Assembly (NCBI RefSeq): GCF_029784155.1
Contig: NC_073693.1
Location: forward strand, 281,559,456 to 281,623,455
Direction of reading: 5' to 3'
Source: Uranotaenia lowii
Taxonomy: Eukaryota; Arthropoda; Insecta; Diptera; Culicidae
Length of the DNA stretch: 64,000 bases
The notes beneath the pieces are model-generated. The model was not told the DNA's origin, searched no databases, and worked only from the letters and a program-made list of their open reading frames with translations. The translations under genes were made by a program, and so were the position numbers. Numbering within the stretch: position 1 is the stretch's first letter; each line of letters starts with the position of its first letter. Below are positions 32,536 through 44,536 of this stretch, piece by piece.

Positions 32536-35500
32536 TAATTATGTTTGTTTGATTTGAACTTTCTATATTTTTTAAAAGAAATTTCATGAAAATTATAAAA
32601 ATAGATCTAATTTTCAAAGATAAAAGTCAAAGATTCAAATTTTGCAGAACAAATCGGATTCAAGCAAACTCGATTTTAATTATAGATTGTAGTCTAAAAT
32701 TTGGTTCTTGAAAATACTGCGATTTTAATAATGTTGACCAATACGCCAAAACATATGGAATTCCCGGAAATTTCTTGAAGAGGAGCTACATATTTATTTA
32801 TCATCAATTAATTTTCATTAAAAATCAATTTCTGTTGATAGATTTTTTTTTGCAAAATTAACTATCACTCTACTATTTTTTTTTGTAATTTTCAGCTGAA
32901 CTGTGCAAACGAATTGACTTTGGTTTGATTCTAAAATCGAACTAACTATTATAATTATCATTCTGCAGTTTCTTGCATTATTAACTTGAATTAAAAATTT
33001 TAAAATTTATGTTTCGGAATTTCAATATGTTTTCTGAAATGTACATAAAAACGGTTTCTGAATTTAGAAATATCAATCATAGATCCATAATACTAGGTAG
33101 GTAATTGTATGTTTTGGGATTCAATGATTATTCGTCATTTCAATTCAGATGTATTTCCCATCCGACTTACAAATCTTAACAAAAAATGAAAATTTCGAAT
33201 AATGAATCTATATCGCTATTTTGATGCTTTTTTATGTTTAAATTTATCTTAAGAATAAAGTTCATGAACTTCGAATCTGAAACTCTATTTTTTTCATAAT
33301 CGGAAAAACATTAACTAAATGTAAAAAAATGCATATGAGTTTCAAAAATCATGTATAAAACTTTGAAGGAAATGTTTAGCAAAATTTAAACGACGATTTC
33401 AAACACAGCTTTTTATTTCAAATTTTGAAAATCTGTAGCTGAATCCTGAACCTTAGATTAGTTTTCGAGGTTTTGAAGTGAATAATTTTGAGTCAAGATT
33501 GTTATTATCAAATAACCTTACTCCATCACAAAAATTTGATTGAAAAATTTAAATTTTGAGTAGAATAGGGTTAGTGGGGTAATTCCGGACAAGTGCCATA
33601 CGCGCTGGTGTTGGGGATGAATGAACCCAAAAACTTCCAAAAGTCTTAGTTTAACATCCGATTGATAGCTATATGCCGTTTCCGATCTGTTTTCAAATCC
33701 TAATGATATCATTTCAGATGTTTAAAAAAACCATTACCCCGTGGAACGGAAATCGTTTTGGACAGTGTTCAATGTTTTGAATATCTGATCATTGGAAATC
33801 CAGCTAGAATGTTGTTATCAACTGTTTTACATCCGGTTAATGATGCTTTGAATTTTGGAGAAATTTTGAAAAATGTTATTCATCAACTTAAGAGGCCATT
33901 CATTTTTTACCCAAGCATTTCCAGACCCCTTGCCCTCCTCCCCTTGTAAGAAATTTCTCACAAAACTCACCCCACCCCTTCTGTAAGATCTTAACACAGG
34001 ACCGTGAAGAAATCTTAGCCAAGAAAAATCAACACTCGGTATTCTATATCCCAGGATCTTAATGGACCAAATTTATTATATTTTATAATTAAATTTGGTC
34101 CGCAATGTGTTAAGTTTTGAATTTTTGATAAATTGATTTTTTCTTCTATAAAAATGAGATTCGGATTTAGAAAAAAAGCTATGCCAGTTCTTTTCAGACT
34201 TTGAAAAAAAAAGTTTTGAACACTTGAAACTGAATAAAACTTCAAGAGTGAAAAAAGTTTATAAAACAGAAATTTTGAAAAAGTGCTTAAGCCGCATTTA
34301 AACGAGTCTTAATTTTGTGTAAAAAAAATGGTGATAAGAATTTGCTTTTTGTTGATAGAAAAAAAATGCTGTCAAATGTTTCCTTAGGTTTAGTGAGTGG
34401 TGCGTACGGATAGTTTTACCGGTAATACCGAAACCGAAAACCTGTATCCTAGGAATAGTTTTCTAACACCGAATAAAGGTTTTACGTCCTTCCAAAACCA
34501 GTTTTTTAAATAAAAAGGTTATAAACTAGACTCGAAGAAATTTTTAATTCTACTAAAAATAAAATTCACCATTTTTCAAACAAAAGGTTTGCTACTCGAG
34601 CTTTTATTCACTACCGCGTAAAATTTAACATTATTATAAACCTTAAATCTCTGTGGTCAACAGTAAAATATATGACAAATCATGAAAACTTTTATAGGCG
34701 AATAAGTCCACAAAACAAAGATCAAAAAGATAAATTCTCCTGTATTTTTGGACAACGTGTTGTTCTTCACGTTGAATGTTGAATTACAGCAAAGAATAAT
34801 TGTTTATGAGTTACATTCGGATAACAAAGATCCAAAATCTATTTTCTTGTAGTCTTATTTTTACACTTAGTTACTTTTTTCAATCTTTATTTGTTCGAAT
34901 ACATTTTTTAAAATTTAGTACAAAATGAAAATCTTTTAGTTGAAGATTTTCTCATTCAGTTTGGTGAGGAAAACTTCTGCAGTGATATTTTTTTTTTGAG
35001 AAAATAGAGCTATTAATGTGAAATTTCGTACAGGTGATAAAAAAATTAATTAGTGTAAGTATTTTTCAAAACAATCGATCATATAGAACTGACAAGCCTT
35101 GCAAAAAATGGCTGTTCACAGATTCAAGAAGATTTTAAAGGGTGTTTTTGTGAAACAACCATCTTTTAAAAAAAAATAGAGTTTTCTGTATATGTATTTT
35201 TTTTTTTCAATTTCATGTTATCTCGCACGTATGTGAAAAGCCTAACCCACGATATTTAGGTGAAAACTTGAACTGCGCAGGACATTTAAAACGGATGTAT
35301 AAACTATCGAGTAGCCTAACTCGCCTTAAATTTCACACGTATGGAGAGGTCCTATGAAATAAGAATGATCTGCAACGACATAAAGAAACGAAAGAAAAAG
35401 AAATCAACCAAAACGTAAAAGATGCAACAAAAAATTGAACTACCGAAACAAAAGATAGAGAAAATCGTTGCAAAAGAACACTAAATATCAGTTTTTTGTA

Positions 35501-35706
35501 TTGCTTTACCTCTAAATTTTGATTACATTTGTTTATTTTATAAGTTTTATACATGAATTGAATTGAGTTTTTGTAAAACAACCCATTTTCTCATAACAGC
35601 TAATTATTATTTTCATTATTTGGTGTTGAATTGAGATTTTCTGACATATTGGACAAGTCTCGGGGTAATTATGAACATATTTTTTTAAGAAAAAAATCAC
35701 CATACA
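32536..35706. other. AT-rich DNA with short repeat edges
   Basis: Three kilobases of A/T-rich sequence without a recognised gene. 'gtggggtaattccgg' at 33574 faces 'ccattaccccgtgg' at 33731, a possible pair of ends of a ~170-bp element. 'atgaaaatctt...aagattttctcat' near 34925-34955 can form a small hairpin. Short frames listed nowhere else lack motifs. Confidence 0.4.
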
Positions 35707-37216
35707 CTGTATACTAGAGATGTACCGAATATTCGGTTGGCCGAATATTCGGCGCCGAATACCGCCAAAAAACCGTTAAGCCGAATATTCGGCTCGTCGA
35801 ATAGTTGAGCTAAGTTTCGGCCGAATAGGCCGAATAGGCCGAATATTTATTATTTAAAATTTAAACAAAAACAGATTTCTCAAATTTTTCAACTGATGTT
35901 GGATAATTTATTAAATATCCAAAGGTAATGTTGAAAAACATTCAAAATCATCAGATACTTATGGTTTCAGTTAAACATTTCAGATGTATCCGTGTATTTT
36001 ACCCTGTAGATAGCTTTATACTTTGATAATTGTTTATTCCAAATTTTCTTAATATTTGGATTCAGGCTTGCTCATAAACCAAATAAAGAATTCGAGAAAA
36101 ATTAAATCTGACCGGAATAGCCACAATTTTTTTAAAACTTTCCGGGTTTTACCCGGGTTCATTAAAATTTTCGGCTAAATGAAAAAAAAAAAAATCAAAT
36201 AGGTATCTCTTTGTAAATTTTAAAGTTTTCTGTTACAAAACGATTTTTTAGAGTAAATTTATTTGTTAGATACGAATTGAACACTGCTGTTGATATTTGA
36301 TGCAAACTTTAAATTTCAAGTAATTTTATATATTTTGTATGTTTGAGAATAATGCCTAGTTGATGTTCAGTTTTCCCCATTTTTTACAAGTTTTTTAAAA
36401 ATCGTTCAGACCCGGCCGTGTGGATACGTGTCGTAGAATGTATTGTATGTTTAAATGCAACTATTTTGAAGACATTTAGCAATTAAACATTCATCTAATT
36501 CGATATTAAAAAAGCAATTTCAAATAGCTTAACACCTGTTTTGACATGTTTTGTTCCAGATTTTACTGGAATCCAATCTTTTTGTGATAAACAACCTAGA
36601 AGTGACAAGTCATCTAATGCCCTTTCAGCGAATGGTGACACTTTGAAAATTAAAGAGACCTCTACTTAAAAAAGATCTGATACATCTGGTTGGAAATAAT
36701 CGACTTAAAAGCATGAGGGACATTAAGATGGCAGAAATAGAAGATTTCTATTAGAAATAGCAGTAGAAAAAGAAATATTTCTATTAAAAACTAAACAGAA
36801 TATTCAACCGAATATTCGGCCGAATATTCGGCCGAATATTCGTTTGGCCGAATAGTTGTAAAGGTTAATATTCGGTATTCGGCCGTTCGCCGAATACCAC
36901 TATTCGGTACATCTCTACTGTATACTATAGGTAAATGTAACGTATAAATACTGTTACTTTTCAAAAATTTTATACAAAGTCCGTAATCCGTGTTCATAAC
37001 TACCCCCTAGACAGGGGGGTAAATATGAACAGACGGGGTAATTATGAACAGACGTCTCAAGGACGTGGGTTGCGACCAAAAAAAAAAGTTGCTCTACAGA
37101 ATGATGAAGAGCACGGAAACATTCATTGTTCGCAGCTTTTCAGAATTTATGTTAAGAAATAAACATATGCTGGCTGTAAGTGTGCCAAATGAAGAAATTT
37201 TGATCATAATTACCCC
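35662..37216. repeat. GGGGTAATTATGAACA motif set around the hAT insertion
   Basis: The motif occurs at 35662 (plus), 37015 and 37035 (plus, direct), 36996 and 37201-37216 (minus). The outermost pair (35662 plus, 37216 minus) could be the terminal repeats of an older element into which the hAT element inserted. The left and right copies share about 14 bases. No target duplication was found, so the outer boundary is tentative. Confidence 0.4.
35715..36917. mobile_element. 1.2-kb non-autonomous hAT element (TAGAGATGTACCGAA ends)
   Basis: Ends TAGAGATGTACCGAATA and the exact inverse TATTCGGTACATCTCTA are flanked by a perfect 8-bp duplication, ctgtatac at 35707-35714 and 36918-36925. Both subterminal regions are arrays of CCGAATATTCGGC-type palindromes (35720-35850, 36795-36905), probable transposase-binding repeats. 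The ~900-bp centre is AT-rich; it holds no open transposase. 36120-36180 contains 'ccgggttttacccggg', reminiscent of TTGCCAGA-family interiors, so another insert may be nested. hAT by end sequence and duplication length. Confidence 0.9.
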
Positions 37217-37860
37217 ACCTAGCCCTACCTCTTTTGTGATGGACCCTCATGGGGGCCATGCTCCTTATAATCTTTACAAAAATATTTAAACAAAACCAAC
37301 TAGGTTCTCAAGTGACGAAAATATTATATTTTTAGAGCACCGAAAAATACGCTCCTTTGATCGTTAAATCATCATTATCTGTAATATACACACTGGCAGC
37401 ATGATGTACACATTTTTCCTCAACTTTCACCATTATTAAATTTTTGATTTTTCACTAAAATCAATTTTTAAACGCGTTTTACTTTGACTTGTTGTTTCGG
37501 ATGACGGATGCGCATTTTCTGCCGTAAAATCTAGCAGCGTATTCAGCTCGATGAAGTCAACTTAATTATAAAGCAACAGCTTAAAATGTCAGAGAGGTAA
37601 CTCAGAACACTCAAGTTATTTTGATTGTTGCATTATACGACTAGTAGCATCATCCGCCAAACAAAGTACAGAAATAATGTATAAGTGAGTATGAATTGTT
37701 TGTATTTTTTAAACAGACATACACTACTTTGTAATCACTTTGTTTTGTTTGACACGAATGCCAAAGCGTTGGTAAAGTGTCACAAATAAACAAAAAAAAA
37801 AAAAACTTTGTTTTGTGGATCTACGACTTACAGTTTAGTACAAACTGTAAAAATGAAAAC
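37217..37860. other. AT-rich intervening DNA
   Basis: No gene or clear repeat, apart from an A-tract at 37790-37805 and an inverted 'acagttt..aaactgt' near 37832-37850 just before the tRNA-like block. Confidence 0.4.
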
Positions 37861-37867
37861 AAAATTC

Positions 37868-37940
37868 GCCTCGACCAGGAAACGAACTTTGTTTCTCTGA
37901 TGATTTTTCCGACACCTTACCAATAGTCCAAATCGTCAGA
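37868..37940 (-). repeat. tRNA-like (SINE-type) block
   Basis: On the minus strand, 'tggactattggtaaggt' (A-box-like) is followed by 'aaagttcgtttcc' (B-box-like), then 'tggtcgaggcg'. Placement and spacing match the block at 2648-2722, including the same A-rich flank 'aaaattc'. No cloverleaf is evident, so it is a tRNA-derived repeat. Confidence 0.4.
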
Positions 37941-37941
37941 T

Positions 37942-38165
37942 CCCAGGGGGATTCTTATTATGCTCCTACAGTGACTGATTTTCAGCTTTTTGCGAATAAT
38001 TTTAAAAAGCATTTTTAAACGTTTTTATCTACTTTTTCAAGTTTCATCCCATTAGAAAATAGACTTTTTTAGTGTCTGAACACGAAACAATGATGTACCT
38101 AACTCATATATTATAGCTATTTTCTATGGTTAAATAAACGTTCTTCTTGAGATAGTCATTCTGCA
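37942..38165. repeat. Dispersed repeat, copy 2
   Basis: Same orientation partner of 4815-5048. It starts at about 'cagggggattcttattatgc' and ends near 'gagatagtcattctgca', just left of the mariner element. Differences are single bases and small indels. Confidence 0.75.
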
Positions 38166-38343
38166 TCTTCTCTATAATACGAAAATCACAATTGCCATAT
38201 TTTCAAAGCAATAAAGCATGGATCACGCAAAATCTGGACGCATTAAAAAGAGTCAATCTCGAAGCTTTGTAAACGAAATAAAAATGTTTTGTAATCAACA
38301 TGTAGGGTTTTTATTTCACTTCGAAGGAAAAATAAGAAAAAAA

Positions 38344-38840
38344 TTATTTCGATGTTGTATTGATGAAATTCCGAACTTTTCGTCGAGAACCACCCATCAT
38401 AGTTTGGACACCCTATTCATTGCCCTCAGCAGCCATTTTGTTCCACAATCTCTTCATTTCTGTTGCATCCCGAGTCGTCCTACCATTTTTCTTCATCTTC
38501 TGCTTGACAATTGTCCTTTTCGACCAAATCCACCCGTTGGCCCGATACCACTGTAGTAGCTCTTTGCTGTAGTGACAGCTTGCCAAATCTGGCGAAAACT
38601 TTACTGGTCCTTTGTGGGATCAAATGTACGAAAAAAAACGTTTTTTAAGGCACTCCTCCTTGTACATTTCGGAGACCACGTCGGGTTTTTGACGTGGGTG
38701 TCCAATATTAATTTTAGTCTCTCGGCTTCTATTACGTGTAACTTTATTGCAACAAAACAAATCGTTATGAAATTTTTAGCACTGATAGAGGAAACCATTC
38801 CGAACAAAGAACTGTCAAAACATACCAGATCCGACAACTA
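38344..38840 (-). pseudogene. Mariner transposase, C-terminal remnant
   Basis: A minus-strand frame from about 38698 to the stop at 38344 reads EMYKEECLKKRFF, a stop, then KFSPDLASCHYSKELLQWY, RTIVKQKMKKNGRTT, DATEMKRLWNKMAAE, a second stop and MGGSRRKVRNFI. PDLASCHY holds the second catalytic aspartate of the mariner DDE/D triad. The segment that should follow, carrying the third acidic residue (the NPPN...RPIE region), is missing because ANGW joins directly to the VKQK helix. Further upstream (to ~38840) related sequence continues in another frame. The N-terminal DNA-binding domain is absent. Dead by two stops, an internal deletion and a frameshift. Confidence 0.85.
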
Positions 38841-38890
38841 GAAGCGCTATGGTATAATAAACAGTGTGTCCAGATTTTGGATGATCCATG

Positions 38891-39327
38891 TGTGGCGACG
38901 TAAACCATCTTACCCTCATATCATCATTCCATCACCATCGTTACCATTCCATCATTATTCACCGTCATTCATCATCATCAGCCAATCATCACTAACACTA
39001 CAAACTAGTTCCCGAACATTCCATCAGTCAGTGCAGTCGAGAACCTTCTCGAACCAAACACACGCATGCAGTAATAACAACAACAACAGCCACGCAATTG
39101 ACGCCAGCAGACAATAGCCGGCAAACCAACAATAGCAACAACAAACGATAGCACCGGCAAACAACCAATAGCGTTCTCGCGTTCATACACTCACACACTC
39201 ACAATCCATAGCTATAAATATCCGATCATTGTAAATAGTTAGTTAGTAATAAAGTGACCATTATATAGTGAACACGTCTAAGTTAATCCCGTGAAACCGA
39301 ATCCCTCTTCGGGCGGAAACCCCCATA
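38891..39327 (+). mobile_element. Solo LTR, 437 bp, inserted in the mariner end
   Basis: It begins TGTGGCGACG and is flanked by a 4-bp duplication, catg at 38887-38890 and 39328-39331. The boundaries are confirmed independently because the mariner inverted repeat is continuous once the segment and one catg are removed. Inside are TATAAATA (39213-39220) and AATAAA (39248-39253) in the promoter-to-polyadenylation order of an LTR. Four-base duplications fit Ty3/gypsy-type integrases. The right end reads ...CCCCCATA rather than the usual CA. A solo LTR forms by recombination between two LTRs. Confidence 0.8.
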
Positions 39328-39334
39328 CATGCTT

Positions 39335-41560
39335 TAGTAAACTCCTAATTTTTTACATCATTTCTAAGTTTTTAGTTTTTTGTATTTATATTGTCATTTT
39401 CGTGTATCTTATCTACTTTATACTATTTTCAGTGTTTTTATTGTCTCCTGAGCCGATGCCCGTGAGTTTGAGCCCAAGAGTAAATATCGAACACAGTTGT
39501 AGCGGATAAGTTTTCCAATAACTGTCCGCTAACTGCAACGTTGATATAAAGTCGCGAATGCCATAAACATGGTTGTTTTAGTTATTTATTCAACATTGAA
39601 TAACGTTAAAAAATATCCATGGTGTTTGTAGGAAACCAAACGGGTTATTAATATGGTCGATTTTTTTTCAAATTCCGACATACCAATTTGCTTTCTTATC
39701 CAATAACATTGGTGTCAAGCTAGAAACAAAAATATTCACCAAACTTAAGATAACACTAACGCTACCATAGAGCCAACAGTGACAATTGAAGGTGCTTGTG
39801 CCGTTTTTCCCAAGATGAAAATAGGGTGTGGGAAGCTGGGATGCTGAGGGGAAGTTGCTGATGACGGGCACTTTTCCACTTTGTCGTGTTGTTATCGTTG
39901 ATGGTGCTTTATGGACAGCTTCATGTAGCAGCAGAAAATCCGGGGAGGATAACGGGAACGAGCTATGGCCGTGGCAGTTAAGGACAATGACTGATCATTA
40001 GCTTCTTTTCGTCGGGTTGTTTGGATTAGTAGATGGACAATTAATCAAGTCGTGTGGTTGTTTGTTTAACGGTTTCTTTTATTTTTCTTGTTGAATGAGA
40101 AAAATCGATGAAAAACAATAGACGTTATTGTGGTGCGGTTTAGGAATAGTTTTTTTTTTCTGGAAGTTTCGAAAATCGATAATTCAGCCAAGGCATTTGA
40201 CTTCGAAGCATTTCAATTATAATTTTAAAAGCTGTAGAGCCATTTCAATCTAGAATATGAACTTATCAATCAGATGTCATATCATTAAAACTTTCATTGA
40301 GTCGCACGTGCGGTCGTCAATCAGACAACTTGCTCTAGCTGACGAGTTGCAACGGACAGCCTTTGATTATGTATTTATATCAAAGTGATCTACATCAAAC
40401 AGACTCTTAACAGCTTACTTTTTTCCTCAATCCTCAGTCATGCGTTCATTTACATGTTCGGACTATTCAACAGTCTCTCCACAAACATTCAAATAGCTCG
40501 ACAGACGATCTTTTACAACAAGTCATATCAATAACTGTGACCACCTTCGATCGGCATAATCAACATATCATGGGAACGTCATCTCGTCTCAGTCAGCAGC
40601 TTCCCTGGTTGGTGGCCTCAGGCGCTCAACTGCTACTTGGTCATCCCGCGAAACCCATTCTGAGATATGTACGCAGAAAATTCAGTTAATGACCACTGAC
40701 CACTCGAATTAACTGCGGGAAGGTGGCCACCAATCAGTGGGGTCCGAACACCTGTCATTTTATTGTAAGCCCGCGCAACGATGAAAATCATCCAATAAAC
40801 GTTAGCCGTTAGTCCGTGTAATCAATCAACTCCTTCCTTTTACAGCCTACCGCGGGCTGCGTTGCCTAGATACAACTGGACAGGCTGACGGCTCGCGGAA
40901 CGCGCCTGATGGGATTATAATAATCACCACAACAACATACCTCCCTACAATAGCGCGGATTTGCTATTTCTTGGACTATCTGGCGATTTAGTAGCTCAAT
41001 GAATATGAGGTGTTTGCCGTCTTGGACTAAATATCTACTTAGAGGCGTTTTGCTACCAAGGAGTGGCCGTTTATCTTTTAGGGGGGGCTCGCGAATGGCC
41101 GACCAACACGACGCGACGTAAGGTGATAATTGGCTGGCCATTATGCAAATGTTACGACAGTTCCATATTAAGCCGGGTACTCACACAGTTGCCGTTTGAC
41201 GGGATAAATAACAGCACTTAGCTGATTTAAGTGTCTTCATTAAAGGGTGGCTTCTGGTTGTTTGGATGGGAATTCGTGGTCCTAGCGATGAAATGCGAAG
41301 TAATTTTAACGATGACATTTAAAGTAACTTCTATGGACCTTTGCATCTTATCATTCGATTTACTTTCATTTCTTCTGAATTTTGCAGTTTCCTTGCAGGG
41401 CTCCTAACACAAACAAAAAATCACAGCTAACCTAGCGGAGTAAATGTCTGATTTTTTTTTTTCAAATTGCACTATACGTCATGCAACAGGTCTGACACAA
41501 AGGTTCACCTTTTTAATTTGTCACTATCGGGGTATTCTGGTGTACATTATTTTACATTAT
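39335..41560. other. Unique DNA, GC-richer in 39.7-41.2 kb
   Basis: No long repeat was recognised. The interval 40280-41200 is comparatively GC-rich. It has AATAAA at about 40794 followed by a T-rich stretch, reminiscent of an LTR, but neither matched ends nor target duplication could be found. A 91-codon minus-strand frame (40866-41141) has no domain I know. Regulatory DNA or an unrecognised old repeat are possible. Confidence 0.3.
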
Positions 41561-41561
41561 A

Positions 41562-42770
41562 AGGAGTGTATTCGATAAAATGCAGCACTTTGTTTTATGA
41601 ATAACTTTTGAATGCATGGATAAAAATTAATGAAATTCTCAGTGAAGTTATTTGGTAACGTAATGTTTACTTCTGCACATTTTTTGATGTTCTGTCAAGT
41701 TTTTTTTAAGATAGCGTCCGATGATGAAATTTTTCGACGTGCGCCATCTATGAAGCATTTGCAATTTTGAATTTGGTCGTAGTTATAACAAATTTAGCCG
41801 ATTGTCCCTCTCCGGCACAAAAACAACATATTTGACTTTTTATCTCTCCACCAGCGTTTTTGCGTAATGGCACGATTCCAGATCCAATTAAACAGAGTAT
41901 ATATTTAGTGGGGTATATTGAAGTGCGTTTCAGAGATAACAGTTGTATTTGGATGCAGTCTTCTTTGCGTTTTAGCCATACATCTTGTCAATCGTTATGA
42001 AAGATTGAGTAATTTGCCGTTTCCACAGATCGTTAGCCTCTTTAAGTACTAGACATTAAATTTTTCAATTTTTTCTCCTGGGTTATCTTCGGGAAATACA
42101 GGCGAGGCTTGTCAACCAAAAGTTATTGGATGGAATTGTGCCAGGTGACCGCTAAAGAGTTCGTTTTGCTGTCCATTACGAAATTTTTCAAAATATGTAC
42201 ATATCTCTCCACAAACAGTCCAAATATTTTGCGCACGATTTGACCACCGTATTTTGTTTATTTTACCGGTAGGCGGCTTTTGTACCTTGTAGACATAAAG
42301 TCAAGCCTAACTTTAAGTCGGCAAGATGAACCAGTCATATAAAATTGACTTTTTTTTATCACTTCCTCATTCTCATTATCGGATTGAGCTTGAAAAAATC
42401 TCTCACATTCCTTTCTTTTCATGAAATCAATAATCTTCACTTTTAAATATTATAATTTTAGCTCACTATTGGGTCCTCTAGGACTTAACGATTGACCATG
42501 TAAACTTTGGTCGAATAGTAGATTTCCAGCTGTTTTCGGATCTCCCACTGGAATTTTTCTGAATTTTCCTCGATCCTGCCCAAAAAATTTGGTCAATGCA
42601 CTTCAGTATTGGACGATATCTCAGAAACCACTTGACAGATTTTCACCAAATTTTGTGCACTTACACATTACATTACTAGGTAGCTTCAATGAAAATTTCA
42701 CCAATTTCCATTCATGCTTTCAAAAGTTATTCTCGAATCAAAGTGTTGCATTCTTTTCAAATACACTCCT
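41562..42770. mobile_element. Mariner/Tc1-like element with ~120-bp terminal repeats
   Basis: The first ~120 bp (from AGGAGTGTATTCGATAAAAT) are matched in inverse by the last ~150 bp (ending ACACTCCT). Shared words include 'gcagcactttg/gcaacactttg', 'aataacttttgaa.gcatg' and 'ctgtcaag'. The ~900-bp centre has no open transposase; a 60-codon minus-strand frame at 42258-42440 lacks motifs. The TA flank is clear on the left only. Probably a decayed or non-autonomous Tc1/mariner-type element. Confidence 0.65.
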
Positions 42771-43617
42771 GAAGTTAACTATCAAATTAAACAAAATTTA
42801 CTGAATACAAATTCAATTTATTTCGATTCCAAAACTCTAGGCAGCCTAGGTTGTTTTAATAATGAAGATATCGGATTCCAGTGTGGTGAAATGTGGTACA
42901 ATTTATGGCGCCCTGATTTGCCAACATCTCAAGTAACAATATTCTTCTTTAAGGTTTCACTAGCAGATGGTATAATTTTAAACAAAATATATGTTGTCGT
43001 AAAGCTTCAAATATAGCCTTTAATATTGTTTAATACTAGGTTTACGGGAATTCTTTAATCTGACGGGTTCACTCTTTCTTCTCTCAAATCCTGAGGACAT
43101 TTACACGACCCAAATTTTCAGCTTCAGCTTCATTTTCAGCTTATGTTCGTGATACCTTAATGCCCAGTGAACATTTTGGTCTGTATATTTCAGTTGTTTC
43201 TGAGATATACACACTTTTGTACAATCTGGAAAAGTTGTATAGAATATTCTATATTAGCCTGTACGTACCAAAGTGGAGGCAATATAAGGACCAAACTTAG
43301 CTCACCTTGAAAATATAAAACTTTGTATTGCGTTTTCAACAATTTGATAGCAACTTTGCTTTACACAAAATTTTAGGATTGTAATACTTACAACTTTCTA
43401 TTGCCTGTCTTACAATTTGATTACAATTCCCATTTGCAGGTAGCTTGAGGTTTGTATTACTTTCTTCACCATTTAATACAATTTATTGTTACTGTATCCC
43501 AAAGCAATTATATTTTTCTCTTATCTCGATTTTACTAAGAACCGCAGTGAACATAAATACAATAGAATTTAATGTTTACTGCAAAAGAAAATTGAACTAT
43601 ATACAACTTCATCTATA

Positions 43618-43690
43618 CCTTCCCTCAGTCTCGAACTCACAACGTTCCGATCCCTGTCCTTCGATACTTCCTCGGCGCCATTTTATGATG
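43618..43690 (-). repeat. tRNA-like (SINE-type) block
   Basis: On the minus strand 'tggcgccgaggaagtat' (A-box-like) precedes 'tgagttcgagactga' (B-box-like) with about 35 nt between. Incomplete tRNA fold, so a tRNA-derived repeat rather than a gene. Confidence 0.4.
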
Positions 43691-43930
43691 ATACATGCAA
43701 GCAACTTTGTTCATGTACAGTGGAGTGTGCCGTTTAAAATTCAGTTGATCGTATAAAATAATACCACTGACTGCATCATTTCGGACTCCAAATCTATTTA
43801 TCGATACCGTTTTTTGATATGCAACTTAAAACTATCTCATAGACGATTCTATTACAATCAATAATTGTATTCAGTGCTGTGCGATCTTAGCTGGCTATTT
43901 ACTGTACTGTTAAACAATTCGACAATCTGC

Positions 43931-44258
43931 AGATTGTTTAAATTCCATTATACGATGTTCTTACAATTACTGTACGACCTTTAATGGAAATAATACGTCA
44001 GATCGCAAGCATGAAAGATTGCTGAATTGTACAGTGAGATCAAATATTAAGCTTTACACAATTCTACTGCGATTCAAAACAACTTTATTAATCTTTCTAT
44101 ACGATTAACAAAATGTTATCGTATATAATGAACTATAAAAACCATAAACGATAAAATATGACTTGGTTTAGCTACAACATGATGTTTATACAATTCCAAT
44201 CTAAACTGGATGCTGATACAATCTACAATGAACACTACTTTACGATTTCTGGTTATCT
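43931..44258. repeat. Direct repeat, copy A (328 bp)
   Basis: Matches 44537-44869 with roughly nine bases in ten identical and one 5-base indel. Contains the words 'gctttacacaattctactgc', 'tatacgattaacaaaatgtt' and 'ggtttagctacaacatgatg'. It begins within a perfect 16-bp palindrome, ACAATCTGCAGATTGT (43922-43937). Confidence 0.9.
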
Positions 44259-44536
44259 GCAATCGTTTATAATCGTTTATCACAAAACCGGATTTTTCGA
44301 AGCGTCGCCTGTATTTTTGCCAACGCCGACTGTATGTGCCACTTTTTTTCATTTTTATAATTTTTCTTGATTAAAACAGCCTTCATTTTTGCAACAAAAT
44401 TCGTCAAGGATTTCCAATTTTTGCAATTGTTGACATAAGTTGATTACGATATTACTAAGCATAAGAATAGCATTATTAACAATTATTTACCGATTCAGTT
44501 TATCTCAATAAGCGACTTTGAATGACATGTACGAAT

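Larger units (their letters stand above)
38214..39334 (-). mobile_element. Deleted mariner element split by a solo LTR
   Basis: The left inverted repeat starts TA|AAGCATGGATCACGC and continues CAAAATCTGGAC. Its partner on the right, CCAGATTTTGGATGATCCATG, is cut at 38890 by a 437-bp LTR and finishes after it with CTT|TA (39334). Both flanks are TA, the mariner target. Without the LTR the element is ~680 bp, about half a full mariner. It carries the transposase remnant listed next, on the minus strand. Confidence 0.88.

Noticed and set aside
38218..38572. Plus-strand frames of 112 and 70 codons
   Set aside because: They are shadows of the mariner transposase remnant, which reads on the minus strand.
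40600..40930. Possible second solo LTR (AATAAA and a GC-rich tail)
   Set aside because: I could not find matched TG...CA ends or a target duplication; kept as unique DNA.
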